Assembly (NCBI RefSeq): GCF_013912005.1
Contig: NZ_JACESB010000026.1
Location: forward strand, 1-37,636
DNA length: 37,636 bases
Direction: 5' to 3'
Source of the DNA: Brevundimonas sp.
Lineage (GTDB): Bacteria > Pseudomonadota > Alphaproteobacteria > Caulobacterales > Caulobacteraceae
The notes beneath the pieces are model-generated. The model was not told the origin of the DNA, ran no database searches, and was given only the letters and a program-made list of their open reading frames with translations. A program made the position numbers and the translations under genes. This document shows positions 7,980 through 15,832 of this stretch, piece by piece (position 1 is the first letter of the stretch; each line of letters starts with the position of its first letter).

Positions 7980-8738
7980 CTACTCCAGGATGTCCGGGGT
8001 CTTCCAGGCCAGATGCTGGCCCCCGTCGACGGCGATCATCTGCCCGGTCACGAGCTCGGCGTCCACCAGCCAGCGCACGGCCGCCGCGACGGCCTCCGGG
8101 CTGCCCGGCCTCTGCAGCAGGGTCCCGGCCGCCTCCGCCGCGAACTCCGCCTCGCTCTGGTGCACCGACGGCAGGGTCGGCCCCGGGCCCACCCCGTTGA
8201 CCCGGATGCGCGGCGCCAGCGCCTGCGCCAGGGTGCGGGTCGCCCACCACAGGGCGCTGCGCGACAGGGCGTAGGAGAAGAAGCGCGGGTCCGGCTTCAG
8301 CACCCGCTGGTCCAGCAGGTTGACGATGCAGCCGCCGCCGGCCGCCGCCGCGGCGAAGGCCTCCGCCAGCACCACCGGCGCCCGCAGGTTGGTCTCCATG
8401 TGCCGGTCCCAGGTGGCGCGGTCCAGCGCGCCGACCCGGTCGTCCTCGAAGGCCGAGGCGTTGTTGACCAGCACGGTCAGCGGACCGACAGCCTCGGCGG
8501 CTGCAGGGATCAGCGCCTGCGCCTCCGCCTCGACGGCGAGGTCGGCGCGCACCGTCGCGGCGCGGCGGCCCAGCGACCGCACCTCCCCGGCCACGGCTTC
8601 CGCCGCATCGGCCGACGAGCGGTAGTGGATGGCGAGATCGAAACCGGCCCGGGCCAGCTCGAGACAGATGGCCCGCCCGATGCGCCTGCCGCCGCCGGTG
8701 ACCAGCGCGGCCCCGCGGCGGCCGGCCGGATCAGTCAA
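7980..8738 (-). CDS. pteridine-reductase-like SDR (FolM/PTR1 type) with YxxxR active site
   Basis: A 252-residue SDR beside folB. TGGGRRIG (residues 14-21), with an Arg as in pteridine reductases, would favour NADPH. NNAS at 92-95 replaces NNAG, as in PTR1/FolM proteins. Asp143 in LLDQ lies 13 residues before Tyr156, the spacing of the PTR1 Asp-Tyr pair. The usual YxxxK Lys is Arg160 (YALSR), read directly from the CGC codon. Neighbouring folB suggests reduction of dihydropterin or dihydromonapterin. The start is a TTG at 8738 that overlaps the last codons of a 26-codon gene, suggesting coupled translation. Confidence 0.85.
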   Translation of the reverse strand: MTDPAGRRGAALVTGGGRRIGRAICLELARAGFDLAIHYRSSADAAEAVAGEVRSLGRRAATVRADLAVEAEAQALIPAAAEAVGPLTVLVNNASAFEDDRVGALDRATWDRHMETNLRAPVVLAEAFAAAAAGGGCIVNLLDQRVLKPDPRFFSYALSRSALWWATRTLAQALAPRIRVNGVGPGPTLPSVHQSEAEFAAEAAGTLLQRPGSPEAVAAAVRWLVDAELVTGQMIAVDGGQHLAWKTPDILE

Positions 8739-8811
8739 CCCGGCCGAACTCGACGAAGTTGATCAGGGCGAGGACGGCGACGAAGCCGAGGATGATGGCG
8801 AGGGCCAGCAT
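8731..8811 (-). CDS. 26-residue membrane microprotein
   Basis: A complete short frame starting at the ATG at 8811, with AAGGAG placed 6-7 bases upstream (AAGGAGCACCCCATG), and ending in TGA at 8731-8733. It encodes MLALAIILGFVAVLALI followed by NFVEFGRVD: one hydrophobic helix of about 17 residues and a short polar tail. Its last codons overlap the TTG start of the SDR gene (GTTGACTGA read in two frames). The excellent ribosome site and the overlap argue that it is translated, either as a small membrane protein in its own right or as a leader that couples translation to the SDR. No family is recognised. Confidence 0.65.
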   Translation of the reverse strand: MLALAIILGFVAVLALINFVEFGRVD

Positions 8812-8899
8812 GGGGTGCTCCTTGTTCGCCCCGGCAATAGAGCGGCGGAGCCGCGGGTTCAAGGCTGTCGCCTCGCTCCCGGCGTGCTAGCCAGCGTGC

Positions 8900-9346
8900 A
8901 TGAACCCCTCCCTCCTCGCCATCCTGGCCGTGGTCGTCGGCGGCGCCGCCACCGCCCTGCAGGCCCCGACCAATGCGAAGCTCATGGGCGCCGTCGGTTC
9001 GCCGGTGAACGCCGCCCTGATCTCCTTCGCCGTCGGGACCGCCGGGCTGGCGGTGCTGGCGCTGTTCCTGCAGGCGAAGCCCGACATGGCCGCGGCGCGC
9101 GCCCTGCCGTGGTACGCTTGGGTCGGCGGCCTGTACGGCGCCATCTTCGTGGTCGCCGCCGCCTGGGGCGTGCCGCGCCTGGGCGTCGCCACCACCATCA
9201 CCCTGATGGTCGCCGGCCAGCTGCTGCTCAGCATCCTGCTCGACCATTTCGGCGTCATGGGCATCCCGAAGCAGCCGCTCAACCTCGGCCGCATGGCGGG
9301 CGTGGCGCTCGTCGTCGCCGGCGTTGTTATGGTTCGCCGCTTCTAG
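8900..9346 (+). CDS. DMT-family transporter, YdcZ/DUF606 type
   Basis: A 148-residue inner-membrane protein with about five transmembrane helices. Its opening (VVVGGAATALQAPTNAKL) and GGLYGAIFVVAAAWGVPRLG match the DUF606/YdcZ half-size drug/metabolite transporters, which are thought to act as dimers. GVATTITLMVAGQLLLSILLDHFG is the conserved late helix pair. No strong ribosome site precedes the ATG at 8900. It is divergent from the microprotein/SDR/folB run, and its end lies 17 bp before uvrC. The substrate is unknown. Confidence 0.88.
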   Translation: MNPSLLAILAVVVGGAATALQAPTNAKLMGAVGSPVNAALISFAVGTAGLAVLALFLQAKPDMAAARALPWYAWVGGLYGAIFVVAAAWGVPRLGVATTITLMVAGQLLLSILLDHFGVMGIPKQPLNLGRMAGVALVVAGVVMVRRF

Positions 9347-9347
9347 G

Positions 9348-9355
9348 CCTATATC
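9348..9355 (+). promoter_or_regulatory. possible -10 element of uvrC (leaderless start)
   Basis: CCTATATC matches 7 of 8 positions of the Caulobacter housekeeping -10 consensus GCTANAWC and ends 7 bases before the uvrC ATG at 9363. No ribosome site lies in between, so the transcript may start at or next to the ATG. A convincing -35 is missing, so this remains tentative. Confidence 0.3.
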
Positions 9356-9362
9356 CGTGGCG

Positions 9363-11246
9363 ATGACCGAGGAGCCGCTTCCCGCCGATTCGCTGAAGGC
9401 CGCCGACCTGATCCGCGACGAGGCCCGGCGCGCGCCGGACAAGCCCGGCGTCTACCGGATGTACGGCGAGGACGGGACCTGCCTCTACGTGGGCAAGGCG
9501 CGGTCGCTGAAGAAGCGCATCCTGCAGTACGCCCAGGGCCGCTTCCACACCCAGCGCATCGGCCTGATGGTCTCCCTGACCCGCTCGATGGAGCTGGTGG
9601 TCACCGCCTCCGAGACCGAGGCCCTGCTGCTCGAGTCGAACTTCATCAAGAAGCTCAAGCCGCGCTTCAACGTGGTGCTGCGGGACGACAAGTCGTTCGC
9701 CGAGCTGATGATCCGGCGCGACCACCGCGCGCCCCAGGTGCGCAAGCACCGCGGCGCCCACACCCTGAAGGGCGACTATTTCGGACCCTTCGCCTCGACC
9801 TGGGCGGTCAACCGCACCCTGACCACCCTGCAGAAGGCCTTCCTGCTGCGCTCCTGTTCGGACAGCGTCTACGAGACCCGCACCCGCCCCTGCATGCTGC
9901 ACCAGATCAAGCGCTGCTCGGCGCCCTGCACCGGCCTGATCTCGCTGGAGGACTACGGCCAGCTCGTGGACGAGGCCGAGGCCTTCCTGCGCGGCCGCTC
10001 CCGCGCGGTGATCGGCCGGCTGTCGCAGGAGATGCAGGCGGCCTCCGACGCCATGGACTTCGAACAGGCCGCCCGCGTCCGCGACCGCATCCGCGCCCTC
10101 TCGGCCATCTCCATGGAGAACTCGGTCAGCGCCGAGGGCGTGGCCGAGGCCGACGTCTTCGCCCTGCACTCGGACGGGGGGCAGGCGTGCGTGCAGGTGT
10201 TCTTCTACCGCGGCGGACAGAACTGGGGCGGCCGGGCCTACTTCCCGCGCGTCGACCGCGCCGACACGGACCCGGAGATCCTCGCCGCCTTCCTCGGCCA
10301 GTTCTACGAGGACAAGCCCGTGCCGCGGCAGATCCTGACCAATGTGCGGCCGCACGAGAAGGAGCTGCTGGAGGAGGCCTTCTCGCTGAAGGCGAAGACC
10401 GTCGACGGCCGCCGCGTCGTGACCATCGAGCTGCCGCAGCGGGGACCGCGCCGGGCGCTGGTCGACCACGCCCTCACCAACGCCCGCGAGGCGCTGGGCC
10501 GACGCATGGCCGAGAGCTCGGCCCAGGGAAAGATCCTCGACGAGGTCTGCGAAGCCTTCGGCCTCGAGGCCAGGCCGGAGCGGATCGAGGTCTACGACAA
10601 CTCGCACATCCAGGGGACCAACGCCGTCGGCGGCATGATCGTCGCCGGGCCCGAGGGCTTCCGGAAGACCCAGTACCGCAAGTTCAACATCCGCGGCGAC
10701 GAGCTCACGCCCGGCGACGACTACGGCATGATGCGCGAGGTGCTGCGCCGCCGCTTCGGCCGGCTGGCGAAGGAGGAGGAGGCCGGCGAGGAGGTCGAGC
10801 GCCCCGATCTGGTGCTGATCGACGGCGGCGCCGGCCAGCTGGCCGAGGCGGTGGCGGTGATGGCCGAGCTGGGCCTGCACGACATCCCTGTGGTCGGCGT
10901 GGCCAAGGGGCCCGACCGCGACGCCGGGCTGGAGCGCTTCTTCATTCCCGGCAAGCCGCCCTTCATGCTGCCGCTGAAGTCGCCGGCCCTCTACTACCTG
11001 CAGCGGCTGCGCGACGAGGCCCACCGCTTCGCCATCGGCGCCCACCGCACCCGCCGCTCGATGGACATCAAGAAGAACCCGCTCGACGAGATCGAGGGCG
11101 TCGGCCCCGGCCGCAAGAAGGCCCTGCTGCACGCCTTCGGCTCCGCCAAGGGCGTCGGCCGCGCCTCGGTGGTCGACCTGGTCAAGGTCGAGGGCATCAA
11201 CCAGGCGCTCGCCGAACGCATTCACGCCTTCTTCCGCAAGGCCTGA
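9363..11246 (+). CDS. uvrC: excinuclease ABC subunit C (UvrC)
   Basis: Nucleotide excision repair nuclease of 627 residues that makes the 3' and 5' incisions around lesions held by UvrB. The GIY-YIG domain lies at about residues 27-105 (GVYRMYG, then YVGKARSLKKRI). A Cys-rich region (SDSVYETRTRPCMLHQIKRCSAPC) is followed by a UvrB-binding UVR motif (MDFEQAARVRDRIRAL). The RNase H-like nuclease half includes VYDNSHIQGTNAVGGMIV and LVLIDGGAGQL with the catalytic Asp residues. Two helix-hairpin-helix motifs close the protein (IEGVGPGRKKALL). I chose the ATG at 9363; an upstream frame start at 9324 lies inside the preceding gene. Confidence 0.97.
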   Translation: MTEEPLPADSLKAADLIRDEARRAPDKPGVYRMYGEDGTCLYVGKARSLKKRILQYAQGRFHTQRIGLMVSLTRSMELVVTASETEALLLESNFIKKLKPRFNVVLRDDKSFAELMIRRDHRAPQVRKHRGAHTLKGDYFGPFASTWAVNRTLTTLQKAFLLRSCSDSVYETRTRPCMLHQIKRCSAPCTGLISLEDYGQLVDEAEAFLRGRSRAVIGRLSQEMQAASDAMDFEQAARVRDRIRALSAISMENSVSAEGVAEADVFALHSDGGQACVQVFFYRGGQNWGGRAYFPRVDRADTDPEILAAFLGQFYEDKPVPRQILTNVRPHEKELLEEAFSLKAKTVDGRRVVTIELPQRGPRRALVDHALTNAREALGRRMAESSAQGKILDEVCEAFGLEARPERIEVYDNSHIQGTNAVGGMIVAGPEGFRKTQYRKFNIRGDELTPGDDYGMMREVLRRRFGRLAKEEEAGEEVERPDLVLIDGGAGQLAEAVAVMAELGLHDIPVVGVAKGPDRDAGLERFFIPGKPPFMLPLKSPALYYLQRLRDEAHRFAIGAHRTRRSMDIKKNPLDEIEGVGPGRKKALLHAFGSAKGVGRASVVDLVKVEGINQALAERIHAFFRKA

Positions 11247-11273
11247 CCGACTCTGGCCAACCGCGGGTTCCGT

Positions 11274-11281
11274 GCTACGAC
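11274..11281 (+). promoter_or_regulatory. possible -10 element of the transglutaminase-TPR gene
   Basis: GCTACGAC matches 7 of 8 positions of the Caulobacter -10 consensus GCTANAWC and lies 23 bases before the ATG at 11305, leaving room for the GGGGGG ribosome site. The matching -35 is weak (CTGGCCA at 11253). Tentative. Confidence 0.25.
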
Positions 11282-11304
11282 CTCGACGGGAGTTGGGGGG
11301 TCAG

Positions 11305-14300
11305 ATGAACGTGCGGTGGATTGCGGCGCTCGCGGCGTCGGTGGCGATGCTGGCCGGACCGGTCGCGGCGCAGGAGGTCGAACGGGCCCCCGTTCCCTCC
11401 TGGGTGCAGGCGCGCTCCATTGAAACGGCCTCCGCCCCGGTTGGCGACGCCGCCGTCCGCGTCCTCGCGGTCGACCGGCAGATCCGCTTCGACGCCGAAG
11501 GCGTGCACGCCTACACCCTGCAGCGCTATCAGGTTCTGACGCGTCAGGGTCTGGGCAGCGTCGGCACCGTCAGCCTGGTCTGGAGCCCGCCCCATCAACG
11601 GGTCGAGGTTCACGCCCTGCGCCTGATCCGCGGCGAGCAGACCATCGACGTGCTGGAGACCCAGCAGTTTGAAACCCTGCGGCGCGAGGACAACCTCGAA
11701 TCCGCCATGCTGGACGGTCGACTGACCGCCACGCTGCAGCCGCGCGACGTTCGCGTCGGCGACATTGTGGAGTTCGCCTTCTCCACGCACGACGCCATGG
11801 GAGCGCTCGCCCCTCACCTCGAGGCTTTCGACGGCCTCGGAGCGGGTCAGCAGCTCGACCGGTACAGCCTGCGCGCCACCTGGTCGAACGACCATCCGCT
11901 GCGGGTCGCCGCGTCCGCGCCGTGGGCGGATGTCCGCCCGCGGCGGTCCGGCGGCGAGTGGCTGTACGAGATCGAGTCCCGCAATCTGACTCCGGAGCAG
12001 GTTCCGCAGGATCTGCCGGTCCGCTTCGCCATCTCCCGAACGGTCCAGTTCACGGACTTCCAGTCCTGGGCGGACGCCTCCCGGCTGATGGCGCCGCTGT
12101 ACGAGCGGACGGCGGTGCTGGAGCCGGATTCGCCCCTGCTGGCCGAGATCGAACGGATCCGGCGCGAGAATGACAGCGATGCGGCCCGCGCGATGGCGGC
12201 GCTCCGGCTCGTGCAGGACGAGGTCCGCTACCTCGCCCTCGCCATGGGCGAGGGCAACTATGTGCCCACGCCGGCCGACGAGGTCTGGCGCAGCCGCTTC
12301 GGCGACTGCAAGGGCAAGACCGTCCTCCTCCTGGCCCTGCTCGAGGGCCTCGGGATCGACGCCGAGCCGGTCCTGGTCAGCACCCGGTGGGGCGACGGTC
12401 TGGAGGGCCAGCTCCCGCTTCTCGCCTGGTTCGACCACGTGATCGTGCGCGCCCGCATTGATGGCCGGTCGTACTGGATGGACGGCACCCGCATCGGGGA
12501 CCGCAGCCTCGCCGGCCTGATCCCGCCGCCGTATCGCCAGGCCCTGCCGGTGCGCGCCGAGGGGGCGGAACTGGAGCCGATCGTCCAGCCGCCGCTGACC
12601 ACGCCGCTGATGGAGGTGATCGCCGACATGGACGCCCGCGACGGGCTCGATGCGGAGGCGCCGATGGTCGTCGACATGGTGTCGCGCGGCGACTTCGCGA
12701 CGGTGTTGCGCAGCCAGCTGGGCGCCATTCCCCCCGACCAGCTCGAGGCGATGCTGAAGTCGGAGTGGGGCGGAGAGGACGCCGGCGTCACCATCGAGAG
12801 CGTCGAGTCCCGCTACGACGAAGCGGCCAACGAGCTTCACCTGATCATGCGCGGCAAGACCCGGCTCAGCTGGGTCAACGGGCCGGCGGGCCGGATCATG
12901 GCCATTCCCGGCACGGCGCTCGTGCTGCCGACACGCGAGGAACGGCGGGGCGTTCTCGCATCCTTCGCGGATCGACCCTACGCCATCGAACACCCGGTCA
13001 TGAACCGGTCGGTGGTCAGGGTGGCGCTGCCCCGCGAAGGCCGCGGCTTCCTGCTGGAGGGCGGCGACCAGACCCTCGAGGGCGCCGGCTACCGGCTGGA
13101 GCGGAGCGGGCGCCTCGTCGACGGCGTGGCCGAGATCTCCATGACCACCATGACCCTGGCGCCTGAGGTGTCTGCGGCGGACATGGCGGCGGCCCGCACC
13201 CGCGCCGAAACGGCCGCGGCCCTGCCGCTGCGCCTGCGGGCCCCGGCGGACTACGCCGCGACGGACGCAGACCGGGCGCGCCGGGAGGCGGGCGACAGCG
13301 ATGTCGCCGATCTGATCGAGCGCGCCGACCGTCTGTCCGACGTGGGCGACTACGAAGGGGCCCTGGCGCTGCTGGACGCGGCCCTCGAGCGGGAGCCCGA
13401 GAACGCCGACGCCCTCAAGGCGCGGGGCGGCGCCCGGTACGCCGCGCGCGACTACGAAGGCGCCCGCGCCGACTATGACCGGGCGGTGGATCTGGACCCG
13501 GCCGATCAGGCCGCGGCCGCGGCCCAGGGCATCGTCGCCTATGCGCAGGCCACGTATGACGAGGCGGTGGTGAGCCTCTCGGTGGCCTTGCGCCTCGACC
13601 CGGCGGACACCGCGGCGCTGGCCATGCGTGCGGCCGCCTACTACCAGCTTGGCCGGCCGGAACGCGCGCTTGCGGACTATCGCGCCCTGCGGACCGCGGC
13701 GCCCGACGACCCCGAGGGCGTCGCCGGCGAACTGAAGTCCCTGATCCGGCTGAACCGGACCGAGGAGGCGCGCACCGTCGTCGCCGGCCGCCTTGAAGAG
13801 GACGCCGCCGACGCGACGGCGCTCGACGCCCTCGTGCGCCTGCAGAAGCGGGCCGGGGCGCCCGAGGCGGCTCTGGGTCCCCTCGACGCCGCCCTCGCCG
13901 AGGCGCCGCAGTCGATCCGGCTTCTCGGCCTCCGCGGCCGGGTCCGGGCGCTGACCGGCGATGCGGAGGGGGCCCGCGCCGACTTCGCCGCCCTGCGCCA
14001 GCTCGGCGTCGGCGATCCCGTGCTCCGGAACGACGTCTGCTGGGTGCAGGCGCTTGAAGCCTTCGACCTGGAGCAGGCCCTGGCGGACTGCGACGTCGCG
14101 GTCGCCTCCGGCGAGGCGGCCTTCATCGACAGCCGGGCCATGGTCCTGCTTCAGATGGAGCGCTACGAGGAGGCCCGCGCCGAGTACGAGCGGGCGCTGA
14201 CGGGCGATCCCGATCTCCCGGCCTCCCTGTTCGGTCGGGGCCTCGCGCGGCGGGCGCTGGGCGACGCCGACGGCGCCGCGGATATCGCCCGCGCCCGGGC

Positions 14301-14367
14301 CCGGGACGTCGATGTGGCGGAGGACTTCGAGGTCTTCCTCGCGCGCCACCCTGAACTGGCGGACTGA
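11305..14367 (+). CDS. exported DUF3857-transglutaminase-TPR protein
   Basis: A 1,020-residue periplasmic protein. Residues 1-22 form a Sec signal peptide ending VAA. Residues about 55-230 are the DUF3857 beta domain. A transglutaminase-like fold follows at about 285-400, with putative catalytic Cys335 (RFGDCKGKT), His378 (FDHVIV) and Asp393 (YWMDGT), so the triad is intact. After a beta-rich middle, residues about 665-1015 carry tandem TPR repeats (for example YEGALALLDAALEREPENAD). The reaction is unknown; relatives may act as proteases or cross-linkers in the envelope. The start at 11305 follows a G-rich ribosome site. It stands alone between uvrC and the carbonic anhydrase gene. Confidence 0.9.
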   Translation: MNVRWIAALAASVAMLAGPVAAQEVERAPVPSWVQARSIETASAPVGDAAVRVLAVDRQIRFDAEGVHAYTLQRYQVLTRQGLGSVGTVSLVWSPPHQRVEVHALRLIRGEQTIDVLETQQFETLRREDNLESAMLDGRLTATLQPRDVRVGDIVEFAFSTHDAMGALAPHLEAFDGLGAGQQLDRYSLRATWSNDHPLRVAASAPWADVRPRRSGGEWLYEIESRNLTPEQVPQDLPVRFAISRTVQFTDFQSWADASRLMAPLYERTAVLEPDSPLLAEIERIRRENDSDAARAMAALRLVQDEVRYLALAMGEGNYVPTPADEVWRSRFGDCKGKTVLLLALLEGLGIDAEPVLVSTRWGDGLEGQLPLLAWFDHVIVRARIDGRSYWMDGTRIGDRSLAGLIPPPYRQALPVRAEGAELEPIVQPPLTTPLMEVIADMDARDGLDAEAPMVVDMVSRGDFATVLRSQLGAIPPDQLEAMLKSEWGGEDAGVTIESVESRYDEAANELHLIMRGKTRLSWVNGPAGRIMAIPGTALVLPTREERRGVLASFADRPYAIEHPVMNRSVVRVALPREGRGFLLEGGDQTLEGAGYRLERSGRLVDGVAEISMTTMTLAPEVSAADMAAARTRAETAAALPLRLRAPADYAATDADRARREAGDSDVADLIERADRLSDVGDYEGALALLDAALEREPENADALKARGGARYAARDYEGARADYDRAVDLDPADQAAAAAQGIVAYAQATYDEAVVSLSVALRLDPADTAALAMRAAAYYQLGRPERALADYRALRTAAPDDPEGVAGELKSLIRLNRTEEARTVVAGRLEEDAADATALDALVRLQKRAGAPEAALGPLDAALAEAPQSIRLLGLRGRVRALTGDAEGARADFAALRQLGVGDPVLRNDVCWVQALEAFDLEQALADCDVAVASGEAAFIDSRAMVLLQMERYEEARAEYERALTGDPDLPASLFGRGLARRALGDADGAADIARARARDVDVAEDFEVFLARHPELAD

Positions 14368-14397
14368 CGGGGCTGGCGCGGCGCGCGGGTTTGAGGC

Positions 14398-15033
14398 ATG
14401 GCGCAAGGCATGACGGACGCTCTCGATCAACTGCTCGCCGGCTACCGGCGCTTCCGGGAAGGACACTGGGCCGAGGCTCGCGCCGAGTATGAGGCGCTCG
14501 CCGCCGACGGCCAGAAGCCGCACACCCTGGTGGTGGCCTGCTCCGACAGCCGCGCCGATCCCGCGCTGATCTTCGACGCCGCCCCCGGCCAGCTGTTCGT
14601 GGTGCGCAACGTCGCCAACCTCGTGCCCCCCTACCAGCCGGACGGACAGCTGCACGGCGTCTCCGCGGCGCTGGAGTTCGGGGTCAAGGTGCTCGGCGTC
14701 TCGCGCATCGTGGTCATGGGCCACGCCCACTGCGGCGGGGTGAACGCCATGCTGCACGGCGCCCCGGACAGCTGCCGCGACTTCGTGGCGCCCTGGGTCG
14801 CCCAGGCCGGACCGGTGGTCCGCATGGTCTGCGAGAGCTTCCCGGCCGAGGAGGCGGGCCGGCTGGCCGAGGAGACCGTGGTCCGCCTGTCGATCGAGAA
14901 CCTGCGCACCTTCCCGTGGATCGCCGAGCGCGAGGCGGCCGGCGCCCTGACCCTCAGCGGCCTGCACTTCGGCATCGCCGACGGCGTCCTGCGCGCCCTG
15001 CAGGGACCCGGACGGTTCCGGCCGCTGGACTGA
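14398..15033 (+). CDS. beta-class carbonic anhydrase
   Basis: A 211-residue cytoplasmic zinc enzyme that interconverts CO2 and bicarbonate. The zinc ligands and dyad are present: Cys48, Asp50 and Arg52 in ACSDSR, and His109 and Cys112 in GHAHCGG. VVRNVANLVPPYQPDGQLHGVSAALEFGVKVLG contains the conserved dimer and active-site region. The length and the C-terminal LHFGIADGVLRAL helix are normal. A second ATG at 14410 is an alternative start. It is 30 bp after the TPR gene and 47 bp before pgsA, all on the plus strand. Confidence 0.95.
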   Translation: MAQGMTDALDQLLAGYRRFREGHWAEARAEYEALAADGQKPHTLVVACSDSRADPALIFDAAPGQLFVVRNVANLVPPYQPDGQLHGVSAALEFGVKVLGVSRIVVMGHAHCGGVNAMLHGAPDSCRDFVAPWVAQAGPVVRMVCESFPAEEAGRLAEETVVRLSIENLRTFPWIAEREAAGALTLSGLHFGIADGVLRALQGPGRFRPLD

Positions 15034-15038
15034 CGGCT

Positions 15039-15057
15039 CGCTTCATGCAGCGAAGCG
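15039..15057. other. short hairpin between carbonic anhydrase gene and pgsA
   Basis: CGCTTC at 15039-15044 pairs with GAAGCG at 15052-15057 around a 7-base loop, directly after the carbonic anhydrase stop. There is no following T-run, so it is at best a weak terminator or an mRNA-processing stem. Confidence 0.3.
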
Positions 15058-15080
15058 TGGCAGATCGGCGTTGAAGCAGG

Positions 15081-15722
15081 ATGACGCCGATGACCCCCGC
15101 CCCGCACGCCAATCCGATCCCGAACATCCTCACCGGCCTGCGGCTGGTGGCGGGCGTGGTGATGTTCCTGATCCTCGCCGGCGCGACCGGCGGGGTGCCG
15201 ATCCTGTCGGCCTACCTCAGCCCCGAGGACCAGTTCGCCCTGTACCGGGCGGCGTTCTGGATCTTCGTGGTCGCCGCCTCCACCGACTGGGTCGACGGCT
15301 TCCTCGCCCGGCGGTGGCACGCGACCACCCGCTGGGGCGCCATCCTCGACCCCATCGCCGACAAGGTGCTGGTCACCGGCGCCATCCTGGGCGTCCTGAC
15401 CTCCGGCTCGGTGCCCCAGATCGCCATCCCCTGCGGCCTGATCCTGTTCCGCGAGTTCGCCGTCTCGGCCCTGCGCGAGACCGTGGCCGGCAAGGTCAAG
15501 CTGCCCGTCACCCTGCTGGCCAAGTGGAAGACCACCCTGCAGCTCGTCGCCCTCGGCGCCCAGCTGCTGGCCCGCAACTGGGACGGCTTCGGCTGGGACT
15601 TCGAGTACCTCGACGAGTTCCAGCTGTTCGCCGACGTGCTGATCTGGGCCGCCGCCGTGGTCACCGTCTGGACCGGCTGGCAGTACTTCTCCAAGGCGCA
15701 GCAGAAGATGCGGCAGCTGTAG
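15081..15722 (+). CDS. pgsA: CDP-diacylglycerol-glycerol-3-phosphate 3-phosphatidyltransferase
   Basis: Inner-membrane enzyme of phosphatidylglycerol synthesis, 213 residues. It opens with the PgsA phrase NPIPNILTGLRLVAG. The CDP-alcohol phosphotransferase signature is complete at residues 72-94 (DG-x2-AR-x8-G-x3-D-x3-D, running from VDGFLARRW to ILDPIADK). Several hydrophobic helices follow, with FREFAVSALRE and LAKWKTTLQL typical of the family. Two in-frame ATGs (15081 and 15090) are possible; the GCAGG at 15076-15080 is better spaced for the second. It converges with the S46 peptidase gene across a heptamer inverted-repeat region. Confidence 0.93.
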   Translation: MTPMTPAPHANPIPNILTGLRLVAGVVMFLILAGATGGVPILSAYLSPEDQFALYRAAFWIFVVAASTDWVDGFLARRWHATTRWGAILDPIADKVLVTGAILGVLTSGSVPQIAIPCGLILFREFAVSALRETVAGKVKLPVTLLAKWKTTLQLVALGAQLLARNWDGFGWDFEYLDEFQLFADVLIWAAAVVTVWTGWQYFSKAQQKMRQL

Positions 15723-15726
15723 TCAA

Positions 15727-15829
15727 GGGATGAGGGAAGAGGGAACAGGGATGAGAACGCGATGAGAAGGCGGTGACGTCACCCCATCCCTCATCCCTCA
15801 TCCCTGTTCCCTCATCCCCCACTCCTCGC
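15727..15829. repeat. heptamer (GGGATGA-type) inverted repeat, locus 1
   Basis: The region between converging pgsA and the first S46 gene. The left side carries GGGATGA/GGGAACA-type 7-mers and the right side their reverse complements. A perfect 15-bp stem forms between 15741-15755 and 15797-15811. The 41-base loop contains a perfect 12-bp palindrome, GGTGACGTCACC, at 15772-15783. The transcript of either gene could fold here, so it may serve as a two-way terminator or 3' stabiliser. The same 7-mer arrangement recurs near 26.8 and 27.5 kb. Confidence 0.75.
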
Positions 15830-15832
15830 CTC

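Noticed and set aside
11275-14967. A 1,230-codon minus-strand open frame across the transglutaminase-TPR and carbonic anhydrase genes
   Set aside because: GC-rich shadow of real plus-strand genes. Its translation has no domain, is rich in Arg/Gly/His/Asp, and the opposite strand carries intact catalytic motifs.
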